A stretch of 64,000 nucleotides of DNA from SZAS-103 sp038226665 (GCA_038226665.1 JBBRQI010000005.1:73729-137728), one strand, 5' to 3'. Shown: positions 20,603 to 29,924, counted from the first letter of the stretch. Notes: generated by a model not told the origin, from the sequence alone. Numbers and translations are program-made.

Positions 20603-21790
20603 ATGAATACGACTGCCAACCCGACCATCCAGCTCAAGACCGCGCGCCCGGCCAGCCATCCGAACGCGCAGCATCCGTGGATCTACCAGAAAATGGTCGA
20701 GAAACCGGTCGCCAAACCCAAGCCCGGCAGCGTGGTCGAGATCTTCGACAACCAAGGCGGCTGGGTCGGTCGCGGTTTCTACAATGGCCATTCGCGGATT
20801 TCCTTGCGGGTGCTGACCCAGGATGCGGACGAGGCGATCGACGCGGAGTGGTTCCGCCGCCGGATCGCGCAGGCGGTCGCATTGCGTCGCGAAACGCTGA
20901 AGCTCGACACGGTCAGCGATGCCTGGCGTGTCGTGCATTCCGAGGGCGATGGGCTATCGGGCCTGGTCGTCGATCGCTACGCGGATTTGCTGGTGGTCGA
21001 ATTCTTCTCGGCCGGCATGTTCCGCCACCGCGAATGGATCTACGAGGCGCTGCGCGAGCAATTCCCGGGCTGCCGCTTTTACGCGTATTCCGAGGACCAT
21101 GTGCAGAAGCAGGAGAGCTTCGACCACCGGGCGCCCGAACCGCCGCAGCCCGCGGTGATCACCGAGTACGGCGTGAAATTCCGCGCGAGTCCGGGCAGTG
21201 GCCACAAGACCGGATTTTTTGCGGATCAGCGCGACAACCGCGAATGGTTCGCACGGCACGTCGTCGGCGCGCGCGTGCTCGACCTGTGCTGCAACTCCGG
21301 TGGCTTCGGCATCTACGCGAAGGCGCTCGGCGGCGCAGGTGAAGTCATCGGCCTCGACCTCGACGAGGAAATTCTCGCGATCGCGAAAAAGAACGCGCAA
21401 CTCAACGACGCGAAAGTGAAATTCATCCAGGCCGACCTGTTCCCGTGGCTGCGCGATGCGGCCGCTGCGAACGAGCGCTTCGACGCAATCATCCTCGACC
21501 CCGCGAAGATGACCCGCGACCGCGAGCAGATCATCCCCGCGCTGAAGAAATACCTCGACATGAACAAGCTCGCGCTATCGGTCGTGAAGCCGGGCGGATT
21601 TTTCCTGAGTTGCTCATGCACGGGCCTGGTCAGCGAAGAACAATTTCTCGACATGCTGCGGCGAGCTGCGTTCTACGCTGGACGCTCGTTGCAGGTATTG
21701 AAGGTGTCGGGCGCGGGCGCCGACCATCCGTTCATGGCGCAAGTGCCGGAGAGCCGGTATCTCAAGGCCGCGTTCTGCAGGGTCGAGTGA
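20603..21790 (+). CDS. rlmI: 23S rRNA (cytosine) methyltransferase, RlmI type
   Basis: This 395-residue protein has an N-terminal PUA domain (about 6-80), an RNase H-like middle part and a SAM-dependent methyltransferase domain. The SAM site is RVLDLCCNSGGFGIYAKALG, the acidic motif IILDPAKMTRDR replaces the usual DPP motif, and the catalytic cysteine region is PGGFFLSCSCTGLV. This fits the RlmI family that makes m5C1962 in 23S rRNA. The exact target base is inferred. The ATG at 20603 follows a TATCAT -10-like box by only seven bases, so the mRNA may be nearly leaderless. Confidence 0.85.
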   Translation: MNTTANPTIQLKTARPASHPNAQHPWIYQKMVEKPVAKPKPGSVVEIFDNQGGWVGRGFYNGHSRISLRVLTQDADEAIDAEWFRRRIAQAVALRRETLKLDTVSDAWRVVHSEGDGLSGLVVDRYADLLVVEFFSAGMFRHREWIYEALREQFPGCRFYAYSEDHVQKQESFDHRAPEPPQPAVITEYGVKFRASPGSGHKTGFFADQRDNREWFARHVVGARVLDLCCNSGGFGIYAKALGGAGEVIGLDLDEEILAIAKKNAQLNDAKVKFIQADLFPWLRDAAAANERFDAIILDPAKMTRDREQIIPALKKYLDMNKLALSVVKPGGFFLSCSCTGLVSEEQFLDMLRRAAFYAGRSLQVLKVSGAGADHPFMAQVPESRYLKAAFCRVE

Positions 21791-21860
21791 TCGGCCGCCG
21801 CAGGATCGACGAACGTTACTCGGTTCACCAAGTTCTTCCATACCCTTGCGAGGACGTCAA

Positions 21861-22211
21861 ATGATCCGAACTCCATGGTTGCTGGGGATGGTGCTGCTGG
21901 GCTTGTCGGTGATGGCGCAGGCTGCCCCGTCCTTGCCGCCGATCACCGATGTGCGCTTGTCGCAGTTGCAATCGGGAATGGAAACCGGCTGCACGAGTTC
22001 CGGAAAAAAGCATGGGCAGCCGGATGTAGAAGTGCGCGCGTTCTGCGGCTGCATGATCAGGGTCTTGCGAGAGAAGGTGTCGCGCACCGATTGGCAGAAG
22101 GCCTATGAGGCCGATGCGGCCCACGACCAAGAGGGCACCAGACAGTTCATGGTCACCTATGGCCCTACGCTGCAGGTCTGCAAGGGCGAGGAACTCAAGG
22201 CCGGCAAATAG
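21861..22211 (+). CDS. Small secreted cysteine-containing protein, unknown function
   Basis: This 116-residue protein has a signal peptide (MIRTPWLLGMVLLGLSVMAQ, cleavage after AQA) and a mature part with four cysteines (GCTSS, FCGCM, QVCKG) that could form two disulfides. I do not recognise the family. It converges with the PDZ protein gene; the gap contains a 6-base stem (GCCCCG / CGGGGC, about 22239-22260) of unclear value as a terminator. Confidence 0.7.
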   Translation: MIRTPWLLGMVLLGLSVMAQAAPSLPPITDVRLSQLQSGMETGCTSSGKKHGQPDVEVRAFCGCMIRVLREKVSRTDWQKAYEADAAHDQEGTRQFMVTYGPTLQVCKGEELKAGK

Positions 22212-22277
22212 GATCGACGGCGCGGGCGCGTAGATGAGCCCCGCGAGACATGCCGGGGCGTCGTTCTTCGACTGGAT

Positions 22278-22943
22278 TCAGGGAGAAACAGTCGCCGCGA
22301 TGCGGTCTGCAAGCACGAGATCCGCGGTCTGCTCCTTGCCATCGCGCTGGAAGCGGATCGCCAGATGCGTGCCGGCAGGCGTTGTCCGCAGGCGTTCGCG
22401 CCATTCGGCGAGGCTGTGCTTGTTGATCGCTTCTCCGCCGATGGAAACGATGCGGTCGTTCAAATGCATTCCTGCCTTGAGCGCCGCGCTGTCGGCCGCG
22501 ACATCCACGATCTTGAACGCATCGCCGTCGCCGAGCAGCCACAGGCCGCTGCGATCGAATGCGTCGGCCTTGCCGACCCAATCCGCGTTCGGCGCGAGGT
22601 ACATGATCTTCTTCGCGTAGTCGAAGCCGACGTCGAAGCGGCGCAGCACGCCGCCGCCGAGATTGCCGGTCAGGTCGGGGTTCGCGAACGAGCCCTTGTT
22701 GCCGGTGTACAGATCGCCCGCGATGCCGTCGATGCGCAGCTCGGTGCGCAAGTCGATGGTGGAGTCGAAGTTGCCGCTCAAGCCTCCGGTCGCGACGGTG
22801 CCGGCGCTGTGCCAGCTCCGCACGCCATCCCAGCTCGCGCCTCCGCTGGCGGCTCTGGCGCGGGCGAAAATCCCGACCGCGTCGCCGGCATGGCAGGTCA
22901 CGGCGATGGTGAGGGACAACAGGCTGATGGCGAGGGTGCGCAT
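22278..22943 (-). CDS. Exported PDZ-domain protein lacking the aspartyl-protease core
   Basis: This 221-residue protein has a signal peptide and an N-terminal ARARAASGGASWDGVRSWHS segment. It then runs directly into ANPDLTGNLGGGVLRRFDVG, which is normally the end of a retropepsin-like domain. A PDZ domain (about 140-215) follows. Relatives known to me are about twice as long or more and contain a D-T-G catalytic motif between these parts; no D-T-G or D-S-G is present here. It looks like an in-frame deletion derivative that may still bind peptides but should not cleave. It is divergent from the helix-turn-helix gene at 23041. Confidence 0.65.
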   Translation of the reverse strand: MRTLAISLLSLTIAVTCHAGDAVGIFARARAASGGASWDGVRSWHSAGTVATGGLSGNFDSTIDLRTELRIDGIAGDLYTGNKGSFANPDLTGNLGGGVLRRFDVGFDYAKKIMYLAPNADWVGKADAFDRSGLWLLGDGDAFKIVDVAADSAALKAGMHLNDRIVSIGGEAINKHSLAEWRERLRTTPAGTHLAIRFQRDGKEQTADLVLADRIAATVSP

Positions 22944-23040
22944 GACCGACTCCTTGTGGGGATCGGCGCCCCGCCACGATTGCGTCGCGGGCCGATGTGT
23001 TGAAGAATGAGCGCGATTTTCAACAAAGGCAACCCAACCG

Positions 23041-23637
23041 ATGGCACGGAAGGCTACGACCAGCGGGATCATCGACGACCCGAAAAAAATTGCGGTACTG
23101 GCGACACCGGTTCGCGTCGAACTCGCGACCGCAATCCAGGCGCTCGGCGGGAAAGCTACGGTTGCCGAGCTCGCCGCCCAGCTCGGTCGGCCTGCGGATG
23201 GCCTCTACTACCATCTGCGTGCGCTGGTGAAGGGCGGCCTGCTTAAAGAACGGGCGGGTGCGAACGGACGGAGTTTCCAACTGGAGGTGCCTGCCGGACA
23301 ATCGTTGAGCCTGCGTTACAAGCCCGGTGCTACTCCCAATGCGAAAGCCGTGGCGCGGGTCGCGTCGAGCATGTCGCGGCTAGCGCAGCGCGACTTCCTC
23401 CGCGCGCTGGGACAGGCGAACACGGTCGTGACGGGCCCATCGCGGGAACTGTGGGCCGCGCGGCTCACCGGATGGGTCAATCCGGCCGAGCTCACCGACG
23501 TCACCGGGCTGCTGCAACGCCTGGCGAATCTCCTGCTCGGCACGCGACCGACGCGAGGAGGCAAGCGCATTGCGCTGCACTGGATGCTGGCGCCGCTCGA
23601 CGCGAAGCCCGCGCGCCGCTCCAAGACCGACGCGTAA
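23041..23637 (+). CDS. Winged-helix transcriptional regulator (ArsR-like)
   Basis: This 198-residue protein has an N-terminal winged-helix domain with the segment LATPVRVELATAIQALGGKA, followed by the recognition-helix region VAELAAQLGRPADGLYYHLR and ALVKGGLLKER. The C-terminal half is an unassigned helical domain ending in a basic stretch. It is divergent from the PDZ protein gene and may control it. No ligand cysteines typical of metal sensors are seen. Confidence 0.75.
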   Translation: MARKATTSGIIDDPKKIAVLATPVRVELATAIQALGGKATVAELAAQLGRPADGLYYHLRALVKGGLLKERAGANGRSFQLEVPAGQSLSLRYKPGATPNAKAVARVASSMSRLAQRDFLRALGQANTVVTGPSRELWAARLTGWVNPAELTDVTGLLQRLANLLLGTRPTRGGKRIALHWMLAPLDAKPARRSKTDA

Positions 23638-23783
23638 CGCGCTCCATGATTCCGCCCGACACGCTGGCGGATCGACCCATGCTTGTACAGGTCCGGGGAG
23701 CGGTACAGTGGTTGTTCGCACATGCTTCGCGGCGCTTTCACTGCGCGCTGGCGTAGCATGCCGTTTCCATCCGGAGAATTCGC

Positions 23784-24392
23784 ATGTCGGTTCCAACCAG
23801 GCCGCCCGAAAAAACCGAGGTCAGCCGCGAGCAGGCTGAAGACGCGGTGCGCGTCCTGCTGCGCTGGGCCGGTGAAGATCCGCAACGCGAAGGCTTGCTC
23901 GACACGCCCAAGCGCGTGGCCAAGGCCTACGGAGACTGGTTTTCGGGTTACGCGGAAGATCCGCAGGACTATCTCGCGCGCACCTTCGAGGAAGTCTGCG
24001 GTTACGACGAGTTGATCGTGCTGCGCGACATCGAGTTCGAATCGCATTGCGAACACCACATGGCACCGATCATCGGCAAGGCGCATGTCGGTTATCTGCC
24101 GGATGGAAAAGTCGTCGGCATCAGCAAGCTCGCGCGCGTGGTCGAAACCTTCGCGCGACGCTTCCAGGTGCAGGAAAAAATGACTTCCCAAATCGCGAAT
24201 TGCATCGAGACCGTTCTCAAGCCGCGCGGCGTCGGCGTGGTCGTGGTCGGCGCGCACGAATGCATGACCACGCGCGGCATCCACAAGCGCGGCGTAAGCA
24301 TGGTCACCTCGAAGATGCTCGGCAGTTTCCGCGAGGACGCGCGGACGCGCGCGGAGTTCCTGCGTTTCATCGACGTCGGGCCGGGGCGCTGA
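23784..24392 (+). CDS. folE: GTP cyclohydrolase I
   Basis: FolE (202 residues) converts GTP to 7,8-dihydroneopterin triphosphate, the first step of folate and tetrahydropterin synthesis. Conserved segments are EGLLDTPKRVAKAYGDWFSG, the zinc/active-site region FESHCEHHMAPIIGKAHVGY, VARRFQ-like FARRFQVQEKMTSQIA and HECMTTRGI. A TAGCAT box 25 bases before the ATG may be its -10. It is followed 15 bases later by the topoisomerase gene. It could supply pterin for PhhA. Confidence 0.97.
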   Translation: MSVPTRPPEKTEVSREQAEDAVRVLLRWAGEDPQREGLLDTPKRVAKAYGDWFSGYAEDPQDYLARTFEEVCGYDELIVLRDIEFESHCEHHMAPIIGKAHVGYLPDGKVVGISKLARVVETFARRFQVQEKMTSQIANCIETVLKPRGVGVVVVGAHECMTTRGIHKRGVSMVTSKMLGSFREDARTRAEFLRFIDVGPGR

Positions 24393-24407
24393 CCAGCGCT
24401 GGCACGG

Positions 24408-25493
24408 ATGCCGATAGCGCAAACACCGACAGAACAGCACGCCAGCGCGGCGAAAGCCGGGCTGATCCATGTCAGCGATGCGCGGCCCGGAATCAAGCGC
24501 ACCGGCACGCCCGGCGACTTCGCCTATCGCGATGCCGAGGGCAGGGCGATCAGCGATGCGGCGACGCTTGATCGCATCCGCATGCTTGCAATTCCTCCGG
24601 CCTACGTCGATGTCTGGATCTGCGCCGATCCGCGCGGCCACATCCAAGCGACCGGACGCGATGCGCGCGGACGCAAGCAATACCGCTATCACGCGCGCTG
24701 GCGGCAGCTTCGCGACGGCGGCAAGTTCGCGCGGGTCGTGGCGTTCGCCGAAGCGCTGCCGAGCTTGCGGCGTGCGGTGCGGCGCGACCTGAAACTGCCC
24801 GGATTGCCGCGCGAGAAAATGCTCGCGACGGTGGTGGCATTGCTGGCGAAAACCCTGATCCGGGTCGGCAACGAAGAATACGCGCGCGGCAATCGTTCGT
24901 ACGGATTGACGACGCTGCGCAACCGCCACCTCGGACACGCTAACGGCCGGCTCGCGTTCCGCTTCCGCGGCAAATCCGGCAAGGATCATGACGTGACGAT
25001 CGGCGATGACCGGCTCGCGCATATCGTGCGCCGATGCCAACAATTGCCGGGCCAGCATTTGTTCCAGTACATCGATGCCGATGGCGCGTCGCACCCACTG
25101 GACTCAGGCATGGTCAACGACTACCTGCGCGAGGCGATGGGAGCGGAGTTCACCGCCAAGGATTTCCGCACCTGGGGCGGCACGCTTGCGGCGATGGTCG
25201 TGCTTGCGCAGATGCCGTTGCCCGTCGCGGAAGGCGAGGCCTCACCGAGCGAGCGCGCACTCGTCCAGCTTGAAAAAGCCGCCACGCAACAGGTCGCCTT
25301 GTTGCTCGGCAACACGGCGACTGTCTGCCGCAAGTCCTACATTCATCCGGAGGTCTTCGCGGCGTGGCGCGAGGGCGTCCTCGCGCGTGCACTGCCGGAA
25401 CGCGTCCTGTCGCGGCAGGGCTCGCTGCGCCGACTCGAAAGCCATGCCCTCGCGCTGTTGAAAAAGCGGATACGCGTCGCACGCCGGCGTTGA
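24408..25493 (+). CDS. DNA topoisomerase IB (poxvirus-like bacterial type)
   Basis: This 361-residue enzyme relaxes supercoils by a 3'-phosphotyrosine mechanism. Catalytic residues are readable: arginine in VGNEEYARGNRSYGLTTLRN, the lysine loop in FRFRGKSGKDHDV, arginine in FTAKDFRTWGGTLAA and the tyrosine in VCRKSYIHPEVF. Poxvirus-type topoisomerase IB is common in proteobacteria with large genomes, so it need not be recently acquired. The MFS gene that follows could start at an ATG overlapping its stop codon (TGATG at 25491-25495). Confidence 0.93.
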   Translation: MPIAQTPTEQHASAAKAGLIHVSDARPGIKRTGTPGDFAYRDAEGRAISDAATLDRIRMLAIPPAYVDVWICADPRGHIQATGRDARGRKQYRYHARWRQLRDGGKFARVVAFAEALPSLRRAVRRDLKLPGLPREKMLATVVALLAKTLIRVGNEEYARGNRSYGLTTLRNRHLGHANGRLAFRFRGKSGKDHDVTIGDDRLAHIVRRCQQLPGQHLFQYIDADGASHPLDSGMVNDYLREAMGAEFTAKDFRTWGGTLAAMVVLAQMPLPVAEGEASPSERALVQLEKAATQQVALLLGNTATVCRKSYIHPEVFAAWREGVLARALPERVLSRQGSLRRLESHALALLKKRIRVARRR

Positions 25494-25534
25494 TGCGAGC
25501 TCGCTGGGCTAAACTGCCGCGTTCGCGCATTGGA

Positions 25535-26872
25535 ATGCTCGTGACCCAGCCGCCAGAAACTCCCGCTCCAGCGGAACCGACGTCGACCTTGCCGCTGTCG
25601 CCGAACATCGACATCCCGCCGCCGCCGAGCGAGCAGGACGATCCGCCGACCGGCGTACGCGTGCGCCGCGCTGCGCTCGCTTTCATCTTCATCACGGTGA
25701 CGATCGACATCCTGTCGTTCGGAATCATCATTCCGGTACTGCCGCATCTTATCAAGTCGATGGCCGGCGGCAGTTTCGTGCAGGCCGCGCATTGGGTCGG
25801 CATCTTCGGTACCGTGTTCGCGATCATGCAGTTCGTGTTCTCGCCGGTGCAGGGCGCGCTGTCGGATCACTTCGGGCGTCGCCCGGTCATCCTGATGTCG
25901 AACCTCGGCCTCGGTCTCGATTTCATCCTGATGGGCGTGGTGAACACGTTGCCGTTGCTGTTCATCGGCCGGGTGATTTCCGGCATTACCTCGGCGAGTT
26001 TTTCCACCGCGAATGCGTACATCGCCGACGTGACGCCGCCGCAGAAACGCGCGGCCGCGTTCGGCCTGCTTGGCGCGGCGTTCGGCATCGGCTTCGTAAT
26101 AGGCCCCGCGCTTGGCAGCCTGCTGTCGATCTGGAATCCGCGCGCGCCGTTCTGGGCCGCGGCGGTGCTCGCGCTGTCCAATTTCTGCTACGGGTATTTC
26201 GTGCTGCCCGAATCGCTGCCGCCGGAACGTCGCAGCGCGTTCGACTGGAAGCGCGCGAATCCGGTCGGCGCTTTGTTGCTGTTGCGCCGCTATCCGCAGG
26301 TGTTCGGACTTGCGTTGACGATCTTCCTGTTCCAGCTCGCGCATTACGTGTTCAACAGCGTGTTCGTGCTGTACGCCGACTACCGTTACGGCTGGGGCCA
26401 GCAGCAGGTCGGTTACGTGCTCGCGGGCGTCGGCGTGCTCGGCGCATTCGTGCAGGCATGGCTTGCGAAGCGCGTGGTCGGTGGAATCGGCGAGCGCCGC
26501 ACCTTGTTGCTGGGTACGGCTTGCGGCGCAATCGGTTTCGGCATCTACGGCTTCGCGACGACCGGCTGGGTGTTCCTGCTCGCGATGCCGATCGGCGCGC
26601 TGTGGGGACTTGCAAGCCCGGTGACGCAATCGATCATGACCCGCCAGGTCGATCCGCACGAACAAGGCCGACTGCAAGGCAGCGTGACCTCGCTCGCGAG
26701 CACCGCCGGCATCATCGGCCCGGCGTTGTTCACCACCGTGTTCGCGACCTTCATCGGCGAACGTGCACCGGTGCATCTGCCGGGCGCGCCGTTCCTGCTG
26801 TCGTCGGCACTGGTGCTGGTGGCGCTCGGGATTGCATGGTGGACGACGGGACATCTGCGCGCCGCGCATTGA
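25535..26872 (+). CDS. MFS transporter, TetA-like drug/metabolite exporter family
   Basis: This is a 12-helix major-facilitator protein of about 445 residues. It has a Pro-rich hydrophilic start, then helix 1 (AALAFIFITVTIDILSFGII), motif A in the loop GALSDHFGRRPVILMSNLGL and the GPALG-like motif C region GIGFVIGPALGSLL. This is the TetA/TCR7 type, but substrate cannot be told from sequence. The ATG at 25535 follows TAAACT (25510-25515). An in-frame ATG at 25493 overlapping the topoisomerase stop would add 14 residues, so the start is uncertain. Confidence 0.85.
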   Translation: MLVTQPPETPAPAEPTSTLPLSPNIDIPPPPSEQDDPPTGVRVRRAALAFIFITVTIDILSFGIIIPVLPHLIKSMAGGSFVQAAHWVGIFGTVFAIMQFVFSPVQGALSDHFGRRPVILMSNLGLGLDFILMGVVNTLPLLFIGRVISGITSASFSTANAYIADVTPPQKRAAAFGLLGAAFGIGFVIGPALGSLLSIWNPRAPFWAAAVLALSNFCYGYFVLPESLPPERRSAFDWKRANPVGALLLLRRYPQVFGLALTIFLFQLAHYVFNSVFVLYADYRYGWGQQQVGYVLAGVGVLGAFVQAWLAKRVVGGIGERRTLLLGTACGAIGFGIYGFATTGWVFLLAMPIGALWGLASPVTQSIMTRQVDPHEQGRLQGSVTSLASTAGIIGPALFTTVFATFIGERAPVHLPGAPFLLSSALVLVALGIAWWTTGHLRAAH

Positions 26873-26899
26873 ATCGTGCGCTCGTGCAAACGCGCCGTA

Positions 26900-27457
26900 T
26901 CAGCGAGGCGTGCCGCGCCGAAAATATTCGGTGGTCTCGGCGATGACGATGCCGAGCTTGCTGATGACGACGCGATTGATCATCAAGTCGCCATCGTCGG
27001 CCAGATACATCCAGTGTTTCATATGCACGCGCGACAGCGCATTGCCGGGCTTCAGTTGCAGCGTGTATTCCCAATGGAAACTGTTCCCGTACGCGTAGCC
27101 GGTGGCGATGCCGATCACATCCGGCGAGGTCGCGTCGAAGCGATGTTCGTCGATGCGTTCGATCTTCCAGAAACGCTGTTGTTTGCGGCCGTCGTCGAAG
27201 GTGAAATCCTGGGTGATCGCAAGTCCATTGCCATCGCGGCGCCCAAACATCGAGCAGCGAAAACGGCTTTTCGGATCGCCCGCGCGGTTTTCGATCACGC
27301 CCCACGACTGTGTCGGCCCGGTGAAATACGCGATCGGATCGAAACGCGGCGTGGCCGTAGTGAGGTGCGACGGCGCCGATGGCAAGCTTGCGCAACCACC
27401 GATCAGCGCAGCGCATGCGATTGCAACGGCCAACAAAGGAATGGATGCGATGCGCAT
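26900..27457 (-). CDS. DUF3833-family lipoprotein
   Basis: This 185-residue protein has a lipoprotein signal (MRIASIPLLAVAIACAALIG, lipobox cysteine in IGGCAS). The mature domain contains YFTGPTQSWGVIENRAGDPK, ITQDFTFDDGRKQQRFWKIE, GYAYGNSFHWEYTLQL and VHMKHWMYLADDGDLMINRV, which are hallmarks of the DUF3833 family. It is probably anchored in the outer membrane facing the periplasm; the function is unknown. It is divergent from the flavoprotein gene. Confidence 0.85.
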   Translation of the reverse strand: MRIASIPLLAVAIACAALIGGCASLPSAPSHLTTATPRFDPIAYFTGPTQSWGVIENRAGDPKSRFRCSMFGRRDGNGLAITQDFTFDDGRKQQRFWKIERIDEHRFDATSPDVIGIATGYAYGNSFHWEYTLQLKPGNALSRVHMKHWMYLADDGDLMINRVVISKLGIVIAETTEYFRRGTPR

Positions 27458-27580
27458 CGGCGCAGCTTGGGCCAACGCGCGCTTGCTTGATGTGAAGACG
27501 CAGCGCCGCAGGATGCGTCTTTGCGCAGGCGTGCGGCGCAATCGGTATTCTTCCGGTTTACCAAGCCGACAGGGAAGCGC

Positions 27581-28510
27581 ATGGCCGACGATTTGCTCGA
27601 TTGCATCATCGTCGGCGCAGGCCCGGCCGGCCTGACCGCGGCGACTTACCTGGCCCGCTTCCGCCGCCGCATCGCGCTGATCGGTTTGGGCGAGAGCCGC
27701 GCGCACTACATTCCGGTCAGCCACAACTGCCCGGGGTTTCCATTCGGTATCTCCGGCAGCGAACTGATCGAGAAGATGACGGCGCAGGCCGCGCAATTCG
27801 GCGTTGCGCCGATCGACGCGCGCGTGCAGCGCCTCGAAGCCGCCACTGACCGGTTCATCGCGCACGCCGACGGCCGCAGCTGGAGCGCACGCACGGTCGT
27901 GCTGGCGACGGGCATCGTGGATCGCCTGCCGCCGGTGCCGCGCATCAAACGCGGCATCGCCGACGCGGTCGTGCGCATTTGCGCGGTCTGCGATGGATAC
28001 GAAGCGCACGACCATCGCATCGCGGTGTATGGGCCAGCAAAGACTGCAATCCGCCACGCCGCCTTCCTGCGCTCGTATTCGCACAGCGTAGCGGTGGTGT
28101 TGTCCGAACCCGGCGAACCCGCGTCGGGCGATCGCGAGCTTGCGCTCGAACTCGCCGTGCCGGTGCTGCCGCCGCCCATGACGATCGAACTCGTCTCCGG
28201 CAACGATCGCAAGATTGGCGATCGCAAAATCGTTGGTTGCCGGGTGAAGTGGGCGGATCGCGAGGAACTTTTCGATTCGTTGTATCCGGTGCTCGGCGCA
28301 GAAGCGCAGGCCGGCCTGGCGACTGCGCTCGGTGCACGCGTGGATGCGAACGGCGAATTGATCGTGGATGCGTCGTTGCAGACCAGTGTCGATCGCCTGT
28401 ATGCCGCAGGCGATGTGGTGAGCGCGCTGAATCAGATCAGCGTCGCGGTCGGGCATGCGGCCATCGCAGCGAGCGCAATCCACCATCGACTTTCGCTGAA
28501 TCCGTTATAG
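27581..28510 (+). CDS. Thioredoxin-reductase-like FAD/NAD(P) oxidoreductase
   Basis: This 309-residue flavoprotein has the FAD dinucleotide motif IIVGAGPAGLTAATYLARF (about residues 9-27), a second FAD motif LYAAGDVVSALNQISVAVGH near the C-terminus and a redox-type CAVC-D motif (RICAVCDGYEAHDH) in the place of the thioredoxin-reductase C-x-x-C. The segment IAVYGPAKTAIRHAAFLRSY replaces the usual GGGDSA NADPH motif and lacks two glycines. It is therefore related to, but not clearly, TrxB. AGGGAAG precedes the ATG. Confidence 0.85.
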   Translation: MADDLLDCIIVGAGPAGLTAATYLARFRRRIALIGLGESRAHYIPVSHNCPGFPFGISGSELIEKMTAQAAQFGVAPIDARVQRLEAATDRFIAHADGRSWSARTVVLATGIVDRLPPVPRIKRGIADAVVRICAVCDGYEAHDHRIAVYGPAKTAIRHAAFLRSYSHSVAVVLSEPGEPASGDRELALELAVPVLPPPMTIELVSGNDRKIGDRKIVGCRVKWADREELFDSLYPVLGAEAQAGLATALGARVDANGELIVDASLQTSVDRLYAAGDVVSALNQISVAVGHAAIAASAIHHRLSLNPL

Positions 28511-28570
28511 GCTCAAAACGAACGCCGCCGACGCGATCGCTAGAATGCGGCTTCCTTTCGAGATTCCGCC

Positions 28571-29209
28571 ATGCTCCCTCTGACCGACCTCAAGCTTCCA
28601 CTCGATCACGCCGAACACCACTGAAAACCGCGATCAGGCCGCGTCGTCACCAATGGCATGAGTCAGTATTCGCGCAACGAACGCAATGCGAACGCCGCGA
28701 TCGTCGTCGGCATCACGCCCACGATTACACACCGTACGGCGCGGGCCCGCTCGCCGGCATCGCGCTACAGCGGCATTGGGGATCGCGCGCCTTCGTCGAT
28801 GGCGGCGGCGACTACAGTTCGCCGGGACAATTGGTCTGCGACTAGATCAAGGCGCAGGCGTCGAAGGAATCCGGAACCGTGCAGCCGTCGTGCAAGCCCG
28901 GTGTAAAGCTCGGCAAGCTGGATCAATCGTTACCCGACTATTGCATCGCCGCGATCCACGAAGCGTTGCTGATGTACGACCGCCAGCTCAAGGGCTTCGC
29001 GATGCACGATGCACTCCTCACCGGAGTTGAAACGCGCACGTCGTCACCATCGCGCATCAAGCGCGGCGACGATGGCCAGAGCCTCAACACACGCGGACTG
29101 TTTCCGGCCGGCGAGGGCGCGGATTACGCCGGGCGGCATCCTGTCCGCTGGCGTCGACGGTATCAAGGTTGCGAAGGCGGCGGCATTGGAGATTGTGAAC
29201 CGCGCTTAG
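28571..29209 (+). pseudogene. Decayed NAD(FAD)-dependent dehydrogenase (COG2509 type)
   Basis: The ATG at 28571 opens MLPLTDLKLPLDHAEHH and a stop; this is the typical N-terminus of a COG2509 flavoprotein. The next bases already encode the C-terminal third. VVTNGMSQYSRNERNANAAI (around 28640-28715) is followed by a frame change to GAGPLAGIALQRHW. A TAG stop (28843-28845) comes next, then KPGVKLGKLDQSLPDYCIAA and GFAMHDALLTGVETRTSSP. A second frame change near 29130 leads to GILSAGVDGIKVAKAAALEI. About two thirds of the gene is deleted. A TAGAAT box 25 bases before the ATG suggests the promoter persists. Confidence 0.78.
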
Positions 29210-29216
29210 CGCAAGC

Positions 29217-29924
29217 TCAGGCCGACGACGCCGTTGGCCCAGTCAGAACCAACTTTACCAGTGCCACATCCGCCATCTTTTTCAGCTGCGCCGCGGTCAT
29301 GTCGGTCATCACCAGCGCTTCGGCAAGACACCACGAACGCTCCCAGCGGCTGAGCTGCCGACGGCCGGCTGCAACGGCCTGCAATTCCTCGCGCGTGTGC
29401 GTCTGGTCGTGCGGATCGTCGTTGACCTGTTGCGGCAGCCCGGTGCCTTTCTCCGCGGCCTTGACCAGTAACTGCAAGCGCCGTTGCGTGCATTCGGCAT
29501 CGCTGCCGATCGCGTCGCGCCCGACCAGCGGCACGACATCGGCAAGCGCCTGGCGCAGGTCGGCGAGTTCTTTCGCGGAGGACGCGTGCGCCGCCGTGGT
29601 GGTTTCGAGCTGACCCTCGAGCTTGAGGAATTCGGCCGCCGGATCCTGCAATACGTCGGTATCGAGCATATCGGTCACGCGCTTGGTGAGCTTCGCGTAC
29701 AGATCCGGATGGGTGAGCTTCACGCTGCGGGTGGCGATCTGCCACGCATACGCGACCTGTTGCGCGGTGCGCGTTTCCGGTTCGGCAAGTTCGTCGTCGT
29801 CGTTCTTGTCCAGCGCATTCAATGCGTCGTCGAGCTTTTCGCGCAACGGATCGTCGTCGAAACGACGATTCGCGCGGCGCAGCGCCGAGCGGCAATCCAG
29901 CAGAAGGTTGCGAAGATCGGACAT
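29217..29924 (-). CDS. Hypothetical helical protein
   Basis: This 235-residue soluble protein is mostly helical and rich in Asp, Leu and Ala (RANRRFDDDPLREKLDDALN, LDKNDDDELAEPETR). I do not recognise a family or motif. The ATG at 29924 begins MSDLRNLLLDCRSALRRAN; an upstream in-frame ATG at 30056 would add a compositionally odd stretch and overlap the IorAB gene, so it was rejected. It lies 74 bases downstream of the IorAB gene in the same direction and may share its transcript. Confidence 0.6.
   Translation of the reverse strand: MSDLRNLLLDCRSALRRANRRFDDDPLREKLDDALNALDKNDDDELAEPETRTAQQVAYAWQIATRSVKLTHPDLYAKLTKRVTDMLDTDVLQDPAAEFLKLEGQLETTTAAHASSAKELADLRQALADVVPLVGRDAIGSDAECTQRRLQLLVKAAEKGTGLPQQVNDDPHDQTHTREELQAVAAGRRQLSRWERSWCLAEALVMTDMTAAQLKKMADVALVKLVLTGPTASSA

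Noticed and set aside
27458..28486. Long minus-strand extension of the DUF3833 lipoprotein frame
   Set aside because: It is antisense to the flavoprotein; the lipoprotein signal peptide starts at 27457.
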